This document shows, piece after piece, positions 1 through 8,252 of a stretch of 64,000 bases of DNA. The DNA is taken from positions 2,542,001 to 2,606,000 of the forward strand of contig NZ_AP031572.1 of the NCBI RefSeq assembly GCF_040436315.1, read 5' to 3'. Each line of letters starts with the position of its first letter. Positions within the stretch are counted from its first letter, which is position 1. This DNA is from Synechocystis sp. LKSZ1. GTDB taxonomy: Bacteria; Cyanobacteriota; Cyanobacteriia; Cyanobacteriales; Microcystaceae. The notes beneath the pieces were generated by a model. That model did no database searches. It was not told the origin of the DNA and saw only the letters and a program-made list of their open reading frames with translations. Made by a program: the position numbers and the translations under genes.

Positions 1-1429
1 TAAACCCGGCGGCTTCTAAGGTGATACCCACTAAAAAGAGACCCAGGGCCAGCCCAATTTTTTGCAAAAGAACCATAAAAGCATAGAAAACCCCTTCCCG
101 TCTTTGGCCCGTTTGCAGTTCATCCCAATCCACCACATCGGGAATCATCGACCAGGGAATCAGGTAGGCCACGGATACACCAAAACCCGCCAAAATGGCC
201 AACAGATACATAGCAGTGATTTGCCCCGGTTGCAGGAGCCATAAACCCGTCTGGGCCCCCAACCACACCAGCATCCCCAGTACATAAACCACCTTTTTAT
301 CCCAGCGCTGACAGAGGAATTGCCAGAAAAAGAGCATCAGCAAAGCCGTGCCCTGAACGGCCAGGGCCACCGTCCCCGATTGCTCTTCACTGAGACGCAT
401 CCAACTAACAACGTAGTACACCAGGATCGAAGCGGTGAGTTGAACGGCTAACCAGGAGCAGAGGTAAATACCAATCACAAACAAAAAAGCCCGGTTAGCA
501 AAGGCAATTTTGAGTTGGGCCAGCAGGGGTAAGGCCTCGGCACTGACCGTTGACCCCTGGTGGTTTTTGGTTTTCAGCAGATGGAACTCGGTTTTAATGT
601 CCGTCAGCGTATAGCCAAAGGCCCCGACCATGGCTCCGAGCAGAAGCAGAAAAAAGACGAGGTGATCTAGGTTCCCGATGATCAAGCCATGGGCCAGGCC
701 AACCCCCGCCAGAGCTAAACCCGTGAACAGTAACCCTTGACCCAAACGACGACGCAGACGCGGTTCCAGAATGGCCTGGTAGCCCCGTTCTTGCAAACGC
801 AGGGCACACCAGAGGAGGGCCACGGTGGAGAGTACCGCACACATGATCCCTAGTTGCCAGAATTGGGCCTTGGGTTGGTTGGGTAAGCTCCGGGCAATCA
901 GGATATAGAGAATCAGGGAAAGAATACTACCGCCAATGGAAAAGGCAAAGCGAAAACTGTTCAGGCGAGTCCGCTCGTTATAGTCCTGGGTCAACTCCGG
1001 GGTCATGGCCGTGTAAGGAAGATTGACCATGGTATAGGCCAAGTTAAAGCCAATGCCAACGGCGGTGTAGTAGGCAAATAGGCCCCATTGATTGACGCTG
1101 GCTTCAGAGCTGAAGTGGGGAATGAGCCACTGGGCCAGATAGAGCAAAACGAAGGGAACAATACCCGCCAGCATCCAGGGCAAACGGCGGCCCCAGGGGG
1201 TTTGCAGGCGATCACTCCATAGACCAACGATAGGATCATTCACCGCATCGAAAATTTTGCCGATCATCAGCACACTTCCGGCCAGGCCCGCTGGCAGGCC
1301 AGCCACATCGGTGAGAAAGAAGAGCAGATAAAAAACTAGGATATTGGCGGTAACGGCAGGGCCAAAATCCCCGGCCCCATAGGCCAATTTGGTACTGAAA
1401 TGGAGTTTTTCCGGGGACAGGGATGCCAT
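1..1429 (-). CDS. MFS (GPH-family-like) sugar:cation symporter, 3' end outside window
   Basis: Reading leftwards from an ATG at 1429 there is an open frame of 476 codons that runs off the window edge. It encodes a polytopic membrane protein of about 12 hydrophobic segments. It begins MASLSPEKLHFSTKLAYGAG and carries the loop NDPIVGLWSDRLQTPWGRRL after helix 2, typical of the MFS_2 / glycoside-pentoside-hexuronide:cation symporter group. A second related loop (IPWSMIPDVVDWDELQTGQR) near the left edge is also characteristic of that group. Family knowledge suggests uptake of a sugar or small organic solute with a cation across the inner membrane; the substrate cannot be read from sequence. The start lies 2 nt after the stop of a small membrane protein gene, so the two are probably translated from one mRNA. 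The stop codon is outside the window. Confidence 0.85.
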   Translation of the reverse strand, partial: MASLSPEKLHFSTKLAYGAGDFGPAVTANILVFYLLFFLTDVAGLPAGLAGSVLMIGKIFDAVNDPIVGLWSDRLQTPWGRRLPWMLAGIVPFVLLYLAQWLIPHFSSEASVNQWGLFAYYTAVGIGFNLAYTMVNLPYTAMTPELTQDYNERTRLNSFRFAFSIGGSILSLILYILIARSLPNQPKAQFWQLGIMCAVLSTVALLWCALRLQERGYQAILEPRLRRRLGQGLLFTGLALAGVGLAHGLIIGNLDHLVFFLLLLGAMVGAFGYTLTDIKTEFHLLKTKNHQGSTVSAEALPLLAQLKIAFANRAFLFVIGIYLCSWLAVQLTASILVYYVVSWMRLSEEQSGTVALAVQGTALLMLFFWQFLCQRWDKKVVYVLGMLVWLGAQTGLWLLQPGQITAMYLLAILAGFGVSVAYLIPWSMIPDVVDWDELQTGQRREGVFYAFMVLLQKIGLALGLFLVGITLEAAGF

Positions 1430-1431
1430 GG

Positions 1432-1572
1432 TTAGCCCACCACGTAGGCCACTTTTAAGGCCCAGATAATTAAGGCCCCGATACTGCCGAGGACAAGAAT
1501 AGCGGAAACAATGACCAGGACAGGCTTATCGGCCCCGTCAAATTTCATGATGCCACGGTTTAGGTCTGACAT
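1432..1572 (-). CDS. Small single-span membrane protein, 46 aa, unrecognised
   Basis: ATG at 1572 to TAA at 1432 gives a 46-residue protein starting MSDLNRGIMKFDGADKP, followed by one strongly hydrophobic span (about residues 17-40) and a very short tail. The layout (short polar N-terminus, one helix) resembles the tiny subunits of cyanobacterial photosynthetic or NDH-1 complexes, but I do not recognise it as any named one. It ends 2 nt before the start of the MFS transporter gene and is probably co-transcribed with it. It lies divergent to ppk across a 226-bp intergenic stretch. Support is the protein-like composition, the credible membrane helix and the tight spacing. Confidence 0.6.
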   Translation of the reverse strand: MSDLNRGIMKFDGADKPVLVIVSAILVLGSIGALIIWALKVAYVVG

Positions 1573-1798
1573 AAAAAGCTAACCCCTTGGGAAATGCAAG
1601 ATAAGGAAGAACAAGAAATTAGAATTTTTCAAGTTTTAAGTGTATCGTCTCCTTTACGGCTAGGTAGGTTTGCTTAATAACATTTAGCGTAAGTATCTTT
1701 GAGCGGGTGGGAGTCTTAACCTGGACATAATCGTTGCTGGAGGGGCTTGGGGTAAGATTGGGGAAAGTTTTGCCCCGACGGCATTTTTCTCCAAAGCC

Positions 1799-3955
1799 AT
1801 GACTCAAACTCCAGACCTCCAAGACCCCCAATACTATTTCAATCGTGAGTTAAGTTGGTTGGCCTTTAACTACCGAGTCTTAGCGGAGGGGATGGATGAG
1901 CGCACACCTTTGCTGGAGCGTCTCAAGTTTTTAGCCATTTTTAGTTCCAATCTAGATGAGTTTTTCATGGTGCGGGTGGCCGTCCTCAAGCAACAACTAG
2001 AAGCCAACGTTTCCAAATTGCCTCCCGATGGCCGCACCCCAGCCCTGCAACTTCAGGAGATTAGTGAGGCCCTGCGCCCCCTGCTCAAACAACAGGAACA
2101 GGTGTTTGAATTAAGCCTGAAGTCGGAACTAGTGCAGCAGGGAATCCACCTGACCCACTACGTTGACCTCAACCAAGAAGAACGCCATTACCTGCATCGC
2201 TTTTTCAAAGACCATATTTTTCCAGTATTGACCCCTCTAGCCGTCGATCCGAGCCATCCCTTTCCCTACATTTCCAATCTCAGCCTTAATCTGGCGGTGG
2301 TGGTGCGCGATCCAGAAACCGATGAAGAACTTTTTGCGCGGGTCAAGGTGCCTAAAATTCTGCCGCGTTTTGTTTCCCTGCCCGCAGAAATTTGCCGGCC
2401 CAAGGGCGACCCCCACTGGGTTTGGAGCGGTGTTCCCCTAGAGCAAGTGATTGCCCATAACCTAGAGGCCCTGTTTCCGGGAATGATCATCCAGGAATGT
2501 CATCCCTTTCGCGTGACTCGCAACGCGGATCTTTCCGTTGAAGAAGATGAAGCCGATGACCTCCTGCTGGCCATTGAACAGGAATTGCGCAAACGACGGG
2601 TGGGTAAATCAGCGGTGCGTCTGGAAATCCATGCCTCAACGCCCCAGGCTATCCGGGAGCGATTAATGGGGGATCTCGGCCTGGCAGAAATTGACGTTTA
2701 TGACATTGATGGCCTGCTGGGTCTGAAGGATTTGTTCTTTTTCCTCTCCCTGCCCTGTCCCCACCTGAAGGATACGCCCTGGTCGCCCGTGGTTCCCGTC
2801 TTCCTCAAGCGCGTTAAGGAAATTGTCGATGGCGATGAAGACGGTGAAATTCAACAGGAAGGCTCCGATATTTTTACCCTAATCCGCAATGGCGATATTT
2901 TAGTCCATCACCCTTACCATTCCTTTGCGGCCTCTGTCCAACAGTTCATCACCCAGGCCGCCCACGACCCAGATGTTCTGACTATCAAAATGACCCTCTA
3001 TCGCACCTCAGGGGATTCTCCCATTATCAATGCCCTAATTTCTGCCGCTGAAAACGGCAAGCAAGTGGCGGTCCTGGTGGAACTCAAAGCTCGCTTTGAT
3101 GAGGAAAATAACATTACCTGGGCCCGTAAACTAGAGCAGGCGGGAGTTCACGTTGTCTATGGCCTGGTGGGCCTGAAAACCCACACCAAGACCATGCTGG
3201 TGGTACGCCAGGAAGGCAAAAATCTCCGGCGCTACGTTCACATTGGTACGGGTAATTACAATCCCAAAACCGCTAAACTTTACACCGATCTGGGCCTCTT
3301 GAGTTGTCGGGAGGCATTGGGGGACGACCTCACCAATCTGTTTAACTACTTGACCGGCTACTCTCGCCAAACAGCTTATCGCAAACTGCTGGTGGCCCCA
3401 GTCAATATGCGAGAACGCATGATCGAAATGATCAACCGAGAAGCCGAGCATTGCCGTAATGGCCGCACCGGCCGGATCGTGGCCAAAATGAATGCCTTGG
3501 TAGATGCGCCCGTGATTCGTAGTTTGTATCAGGCCGCCCAGGCGGGGGTGAAAATCGACCTGATTGTTCGGGGTATCTGCTGTCTGCGACCTGGCCTGCC
3601 CGGCATCAGTGAGAATATTCGCGTGATTAGTGTTGTCGGTCGCTTCCTAGAGCATTCCCGTATCTACTATTTCCATAACGACGGCCAAGAAGAGGTCTAT
3701 ATCGGTAGTGCCGACTGGATGGGCCGTAACCTCAGTCGTCGGGTCGAAGCAATTGTCCCCATCGAAGACCCTGCCATTATGCAGGAACTCCAGGAAATCC
3801 TCGGTATTTTACTGGCCGATAACCGCCATGCCTGGGAACTCCAACCCGATGGTTCCTACCTCCAACGCCGGCCCCAGGCCAACGAGCAGGCCCATAGCGC
3901 CCAGGATATTTTCATGGCCCAGGCCAGTCACCATGCCCTAAACGGAGAAATTTAG
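1799..3955 (+). CDS. ppk1: Polyphosphate kinase 1
   Basis: This 718-residue enzyme polymerises the gamma phosphate of ATP into inorganic polyphosphate, reversibly. Its length is normal for PPK1. The N-terminal domain begins with FNRELSWLAFNYRV and SNLDEFFMVRV, both hallmark stretches. The C-terminal half has the two phospholipase-D-like lobes. The histidine that is autophosphorylated in PPK1 is H481 in YVHIGTGNYNPKTAKLYTDL, and the second catalytic histidine is H619 in FLEHSRIYYFHND. The late motif IGSADWMGRNL is also present. The start at 1799 fits because FNREL lies close to the N-terminus, as in homologues. The gene is monocistronic by appearance: the next gene is convergent and starts 22 bp away from its stop. 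PPK1 in cyanobacteria serves phosphate storage. Confidence 0.97.
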   Translation: MTQTPDLQDPQYYFNRELSWLAFNYRVLAEGMDERTPLLERLKFLAIFSSNLDEFFMVRVAVLKQQLEANVSKLPPDGRTPALQLQEISEALRPLLKQQEQVFELSLKSELVQQGIHLTHYVDLNQEERHYLHRFFKDHIFPVLTPLAVDPSHPFPYISNLSLNLAVVVRDPETDEELFARVKVPKILPRFVSLPAEICRPKGDPHWVWSGVPLEQVIAHNLEALFPGMIIQECHPFRVTRNADLSVEEDEADDLLLAIEQELRKRRVGKSAVRLEIHASTPQAIRERLMGDLGLAEIDVYDIDGLLGLKDLFFFLSLPCPHLKDTPWSPVVPVFLKRVKEIVDGDEDGEIQQEGSDIFTLIRNGDILVHHPYHSFAASVQQFITQAAHDPDVLTIKMTLYRTSGDSPIINALISAAENGKQVAVLVELKARFDEENNITWARKLEQAGVHVVYGLVGLKTHTKTMLVVRQEGKNLRRYVHIGTGNYNPKTAKLYTDLGLLSCREALGDDLTNLFNYLTGYSRQTAYRKLLVAPVNMRERMIEMINREAEHCRNGRTGRIVAKMNALVDAPVIRSLYQAAQAGVKIDLIVRGICCLRPGLPGISENIRVISVVGRFLEHSRIYYFHNDGQEEVYIGSADWMGRNLSRRVEAIVPIEDPAIMQELQEILGILLADNRHAWELQPDGSYLQRRPQANEQAHSAQDIFMAQASHHALNGEI

Positions 3956-3977
3956 GTAAGTCCATTTTTGCTGGACG

Positions 3978-5135
3978 CTAAACATTATCCTGGCGCAGGG
4001 CCAGAATGGTTTTCTGTAAAATCTCAAGGGCCTGGTCAATCTCGGCTTCGGTGGTAAATCGTCCTAGGCCAAAGCGCAAAGAAGCCCGCGCCAAGGACTC
4101 CTCTCGACCTAGGGCCATGAGTACATGGGAGGGCCGGGGATTGCTAGCAGAACAGGCGGATCCCGAGGAAAGGGCCAGGTAGGGCTGGAGGGCCAACAAT
4201 AAACTAGTTCCCTTAACCCCTGCGATACCGACATTCAAGTTGCCGGCTAAACGCGCTTCGGTATCCCCATTGAGATAAATTCCCCCTAGGGATTGCAGGC
4301 CCTGCCACAACCGCTCCCGCAGGGCCCGTTGACGGGGGATCTCCGTGCTTTGCTCGGCCAGGGCCAGGGCCACCGCCTGGCCAAAACCGACAATTTGGGG
4401 GACAAAAAGCGTGCCCGCCCGCAGCCCTTGTTCTTGACCACCGCCGTGGAGTTGGGGGGCCAAGCTAACATGGGGAGAGCGCTGACGCCGGTAGAGGGCC
4501 CCAATGCCCTTAGGACCATAGAGTTTATGGGCCGTGATCGATAGGAGATCAATCGACATTTGCTCAACATCCAGGGGAATTTTCCCCAGGGCCTGGGCCG
4601 CATCGGTATGAAACAAAACACCCCGCTGACGACACAGGCGACCAATCTCCGCCAGGGGTTGAAGCACACCAATTTCGTTATTAGCAGCCATCACCGACAC
4701 CAGCAGAGTATCCTTCTGCAGAGTGGCCTGGAGTTGCGCTAGATCCAAGCTGCCATTATCCTGTACCGGCAAGTAGGTCACCTCAAATCCCAGAGATTCC
4801 AGGTAGCGACAGGGCTCTAAAACGGCTGAATGCTCCGTCTGGACAGTAACGAGATGTTTGCCCCGACCCAAATAGGCCTCCGCGACTCCCTTCAGGGCCA
4901 GGTTATTGGCTTCGGTGGCCCCGCTGGTGAAAATAATTTCCTCCGGTTGGGCCTGGATAGCCGCCGCCAGGATTTCTCTGGCCTGTTTCACTGCGGCCGC
5001 GGCCTCCCAGCCGTAGCGGTGTTGACTGCCTGGATTGCCGAAGTTCTTTTGAAAATAGGGCAACATGGCCGTCAACACGCGGGGATCGAGGGGGGTTGTG
5101 GCCTGGTTATCGAGGTAGATGGGCCGCTGTCCCAT
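3978..5135 (-). CDS. Cysteine desulfurase (NifS/IscS family)
   Basis: A 385-residue PLP enzyme that takes sulfur from cysteine as an enzyme-bound persulfide for Fe-S clusters or other thio-cofactors. It begins with IYLDNQATTPLDPRV, the usual N-terminal signature. The PLP-binding lysine is K204 in SITAHKLYGPKGIGALYRR. The persulfide cysteine is C328 in the loop SSGSACSASNPRPSHVL. The SSGSACS loop places it with group I (NifS/IscS-like) desulfurases rather than SufS. Cyanobacteria carry several such genes, so I do not assign a specific symbol. It follows the DUF2301-type gene with a 2-nt gap on the same strand, so the two are likely co-transcribed; whether they are functionally linked is unknown. 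Confidence 0.93.
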   Translation of the reverse strand: MGQRPIYLDNQATTPLDPRVLTAMLPYFQKNFGNPGSQHRYGWEAAAAVKQAREILAAAIQAQPEEIIFTSGATEANNLALKGVAEAYLGRGKHLVTVQTEHSAVLEPCRYLESLGFEVTYLPVQDNGSLDLAQLQATLQKDTLLVSVMAANNEIGVLQPLAEIGRLCRQRGVLFHTDAAQALGKIPLDVEQMSIDLLSITAHKLYGPKGIGALYRRQRSPHVSLAPQLHGGGQEQGLRAGTLFVPQIVGFGQAVALALAEQSTEIPRQRALRERLWQGLQSLGGIYLNGDTEARLAGNLNVGIAGVKGTSLLLALQPYLALSSGSACSASNPRPSHVLMALGREESLARASLRFGLGRFTTEAEIDQALEILQKTILALRQDNV

Positions 5136-5137
5136 GG

Positions 5138-5776
5138 TTAGGCTTGCCGTTGCTTGAGGTAGGTAAAGACCGATTTATCGCCAATATCGGGCGGAATCGG
5201 CTGAATACTCTTGCGGACGACGAAAATTAGTAGTAATCCCGCCAACAGGGCCAGCAGAATCTGTTCTGCTTCAAGGGTTAACCAATGAAAAAGATGGCCC
5301 AAAATCAGAATCGGCAGCAGAGGCGTGAGGCACTTGGTTTCCAATCGGTTAAAACAAAAGGCCTCTTTGAAAAAGATCCCGGTCAAGGCGGCAAAACTAA
5401 AACCCAGGCCCCAGAGGCTAGAGGGATTGTGGTAAACGTAGGCCAGTAGGGGCTCCGAGTGCATCAAGCCCAGGAGCAGGGCCGTTGCCGTGCCAATGGC
5501 CCAGAAGGTTTGTAGAAGCCGATGAAGAGGTACTAAATAGATATGAATTTTCCACAAACTCAGGCCGAGTCCTAGACTAAACAGGGCAAAGAGGGCAGTT
5601 AAAGCCTGGAGGAGACCCCCCGTGGGCGGGAGTCGCAGGATTAGGCCCGTCCCCAGGATGACACTCAGCCCCACCATACCTAGGCCCGTGCGGTAGAGAA
5701 TCACATCACGGCGGTCTTGGTCATCAATGGTAAAGTCGCCAAATTGGCCCTGGTAAACAGGGGACGGGGTTATCAT
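5138..5776 (-). CDS. Polytopic membrane protein, DUF2301-like
   Basis: A 212-residue protein with a short soluble N-terminus containing DDQDRRDVILYRTGLGMVGL and then about six to seven hydrophobic segments up to roughly residue 188, ending with a short charged tail. The N-terminal pattern and the overall size match the DUF2301 group of cyanobacterial and plastid membrane proteins as I remember it; no biochemical role is established to my knowledge. It is the first gene of a two-gene unit with the cysteine desulfurase, which starts 2 nt after this stop. Membrane placement (thylakoid or plasma membrane) cannot be decided. Confidence 0.75.
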   Translation of the reverse strand: MITPSPVYQGQFGDFTIDDQDRRDVILYRTGLGMVGLSVILGTGLILRLPPTGGLLQALTALFALFSLGLGLSLWKIHIYLVPLHRLLQTFWAIGTATALLLGLMHSEPLLAYVYHNPSSLWGLGFSFAALTGIFFKEAFCFNRLETKCLTPLLPILILGHLFHWLTLEAEQILLALLAGLLLIFVVRKSIQPIPPDIGDKSVFTYLKQRQA

Positions 5777-5827
5777 TTTGCCTCAACTTTGCTTACAACA
5801 AACGGAGCACCCACTCCGTGGATGACC

Positions 5828-6244
5828 CTATTTTAGGGGAGCAAAGCCAAAGGTGGCATCAAATTGTTCACACCAGATCCCGACGGTATTAATCTCCTTC
5901 AGATTAACGGTGGCGGGAATTTCATACCGTTGCTTACCCGTAAAATTCTTGAGGGGAGACAGTTTGATGTAGGACATCCCTTTGAGGTGGACAGGGAGTT
6001 TGCTTGGCTTGGCCAGAATGACCTTAAGGTCAGGGCCATCGGTCGAGGTTTTAAAATCAGGCCCTAACTCAACATAGGTCTTATTCCCTTCCTTAACAAT
6101 TTTGGCGGTGCCGGAAGTCGGTTTTTCCACCTGCATAAAACTGCCTTGGGAGCCAATGCTGGCCGCGATACTGGGGATGGGGAGAATGACACCCGCGCTG
6201 AGCATGAGCAGACTGGAGAATACGAAGGATTTGATCGGTTTCAT
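5828..6244 (-). CDS. Secreted DM13-domain protein
   Basis: The open frame extends upstream to 6310, but the ATG at 6244 is the better start because it places a standard signal peptide at the N-terminus (MKPIKSFVFSSLLMLSAGV, cleavage near IPSIAAS). This gives 138 residues. The mature part is one DM13 domain: GSFMQVEKPTSGTAKIV at the start, then DGPDLKVILAK, LKNFTGKQRYEIPA and WCEQFDATFGFAPL at the end. The single cysteine in the WCEQF segment is the residue conserved in DM13 proteins. DM13 domains are predicted to take part in extracytoplasmic redox or electron transfer, with no proven role in cyanobacteria. It appears monocistronic. Confidence 0.85.
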   Translation of the reverse strand: MKPIKSFVFSSLLMLSAGVILPIPSIAASIGSQGSFMQVEKPTSGTAKIVKEGNKTYVELGPDFKTSTDGPDLKVILAKPSKLPVHLKGMSYIKLSPLKNFTGKQRYEIPATVNLKEINTVGIWCEQFDATFGFAPLK

Positions 6245-6417
6245 GGTTTTTGTCCTGGTTTGAGAAAAATCCAGCATCGCCCCGGCCCTGTCCCTAAAAG
6301 CATGAGTCAAGGCCAGAAGCGACTGATTGCTTCTAATACGGAGCGGAGTCGGGCCTGGATGAGGGGCGGAGGATATTCCGGCCTTGTCTTGAAGTCCGTC
6401 GGGCGGTTGACCATGGC

Positions 6418-7290
6418 CTACATCCCTTGAATGGTTAGAGATGTTTCCAATCGTGACACCATGGCCAGGCCGGTTTCACTCCAGGGCCGAACAGGGGTCA
6501 CTTGGCCCAGGACAGGCGCGGTGTAACTGGGATAAGCACTGGCCACCAAGGCCACATGACGGTCACTCACTGCCAGGCCATGGGTAGGATCATAACCCCG
6601 CCAACCGGCCCCCGGTAAATAGACTTCTGCCCAGGCGTGCAAATGCCACTGGTCTTGGTCGGGAACCCCTTCTTCGTAGCCACTGACGAAACGCGCCGCC
6701 AGGCCAACGGCTCGACAGGCCTCGATCCAGAGGACAGCCAGGTCACGGCAGGAACCCTGACGACGACGCCAAGTGACACCGGCGGGCCAGGGGTCTCCCT
6801 GTTCTCTCGTCAGGTACTCACAGTTTTGGTAAAGGTGTTGCGTGAGCACAGCAAGAAATGCCACCGTATCAAAGTGAACCTCCGCCAGTAGGTCTTGGGC
6901 TAATTTCAAGGCCTCGGGGTCTAGGGCCACTCCGCTGGGTTGGAGATAGGGTTGGAGTTGGGCTGACAGACGACTGGGATAATCGCAGGGAAGACGCAGG
7001 GCCCAGCTTTCCAGCAGATAGTTAAAGGGATTGGTTCGATGGGTTTCGACTTGGCTCAGGGTCTGGATAGTGAACTGCTCGGTGCTCGTGTTAAACCAAA
7101 CGCGGGTGATGGGATTGCCATCCAGGTCATCGTAGGGAGATTGGCCCGCAGGGGCCGGGTCGAGGTGGAGGGAAAAGGCCCGGAGGGTCTGGGCACTATC
7201 CCCGCGGGGTTGGAGCCGCACCAGTTGGGGCTGGAGCCAGACGGGTTGATTGTAACGATAGGTTGTCCAGTGGCTAATGGAATAGAGCAC
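6418..7290 (-). CDS. Transglutaminase-like (BTLCP) protein
   Basis: A 290-residue cytoplasmic protein with the bacterial transglutaminase-like N-terminal beta domain (ISHWTTYRYNQPV at the start) followed by a papain-like core. The catalytic triad is visible as C181 in QGSCRDLAVLW, H218 in HLHAWAEVYLPG and D234 in GYDPTHG. Such enzymes are thought to hydrolyse or transfer at amide bonds. Its start is 1 nt after the stop of the alpha-E gene and it is the last of three tightly spaced genes (ATP-grasp, alpha-E, transglutaminase). This trio recurs in many bacteria and is predicted to make and process a peptide-like product; the substrate is unknown. No sign of damage. Confidence 0.9.
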   Translation of the reverse strand: MLYSISHWTTYRYNQPVWLQPQLVRLQPRGDSAQTLRAFSLHLDPAPAGQSPYDDLDGNPITRVWFNTSTEQFTIQTLSQVETHRTNPFNYLLESWALRLPCDYPSRLSAQLQPYLQPSGVALDPEALKLAQDLLAEVHFDTVAFLAVLTQHLYQNCEYLTREQGDPWPAGVTWRRRQGSCRDLAVLWIEACRAVGLAARFVSGYEEGVPDQDQWHLHAWAEVYLPGAGWRGYDPTHGLAVSDRHVALVASAYPSYTAPVLGQVTPVRPWSETGLAMVSRLETSLTIQGM

Positions 7291-7291
7291 G

Positions 7292-8239
7292 TTACAGGGC
7301 CTCTAGGGCAAAAAAGGTCGCGTAGATCTGCTCTCCCACCTGATTAATCTCCTGTTGGGTTTGGTCTAGAAATTCATGGAGGCCAAGGTTAACAATGTCC
7401 TCAATAGTGAGATAGCCCAATTGACTACACAGCTTTCCCAGGGACTTTTCTGCACCATTGCACCAGGTACCGGCGGGAGTTTGAGTAATAGCGTGGAGAC
7501 ACTGCTCCGCCTGGCCCAGGCAAAAACGAATAGAGCGGGGAAACTGTCGGTTTAGAATCAGAAATTCAGCGACGCTGTTGGGCAAAATCCGGTGTTGCGA
7601 CTTGCGGTACATTTCGTAGGCACTGGCAGACTTGAGCAGGGAAATCCATTGAATTTGGTCGAGGGGCGTCCCCACCCAGCGGGCGGAGGGTAGAAGTAGA
7701 TAGTACTTGACATCTAGAATCCGGGCCGTTTTATCTGCCCGTTCCAAAAAGCGTCCCAGTTGGCCAAAGTGCCAGCCTTCATTGTGGCTCATGGTGGCAT
7801 CCATTACCCCGGCAAAGCGATGACTGGCCATTTTGACCTGATTAAAAAATTCCGGCAGGGCATCAAAGGGTTTTCCCTCGGCGGCCTCCTTGACCATCAA
7901 ATAAAAGGTGTTGACCTCCTCCCACATCTCCGAGGAAATAATTTCCCGGATCGAGCGGGCATTTTCCCTCGCACTCTGTAAACAGGCCACGATGGAGTTA
8001 GAGTAATCCCAATCAAAGGTTAAAAATTGGATTACATTGTCCGCCGTCACGGCGCCGTAACGACTTTGAAACAGGGCCAGATCGCCTGTCGTATGAATTA
8101 ACGGCTCCCATTGTTGGATCATCCCCGTGGAGAGATCCAGCATGAGATTGAGATTAACGTCCATAAAACGGGCAATATTTTCGGCCCGCTCAATATAACG
8201 GTTTAACCAGTAGATCGAATCCGCCACCCGACTCAGCAT
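7292..8239 (-). CDS. Alpha-E domain protein (DUF403)
   Basis: A 315-residue, almost wholly helical protein beginning MLSRVADSIYWLNRYIERAE, the family signature with conserved acidic residues (RYIERAEN). Other family segments are FDWDYSNSIVACLQSARENA and FGQLGRFLERADKTARILD. Alpha-E proteins have no known catalytic activity; they nearly always neighbour a circularly permuted ATP-grasp enzyme and a transglutaminase, as here. The upstream ATP-grasp gene ends 13 nt before this start and the transglutaminase starts 1 nt after this stop. Its role is probably to partner the ATP-grasp enzyme in a predicted peptide-forming pathway (inference from context). Confidence 0.92.
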   Translation of the reverse strand: MLSRVADSIYWLNRYIERAENIARFMDVNLNLMLDLSTGMIQQWEPLIHTTGDLALFQSRYGAVTADNVIQFLTFDWDYSNSIVACLQSARENARSIREIISSEMWEEVNTFYLMVKEAAEGKPFDALPEFFNQVKMASHRFAGVMDATMSHNEGWHFGQLGRFLERADKTARILDVKYYLLLPSARWVGTPLDQIQWISLLKSASAYEMYRKSQHRILPNSVAEFLILNRQFPRSIRFCLGQAEQCLHAITQTPAGTWCNGAEKSLGKLCSQLGYLTIEDIVNLGLHEFLDQTQQEINQVGEQIYATFFALEAL

Positions 8240-8252
8240 AAATCCTCGCTTC

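Noticed and set aside
3131-3451. 106-codon minus-strand ORF inside ppk1
   Set aside because: Lies wholly opposite the conserved catalytic histidine region of ppk1; a frame shadow.
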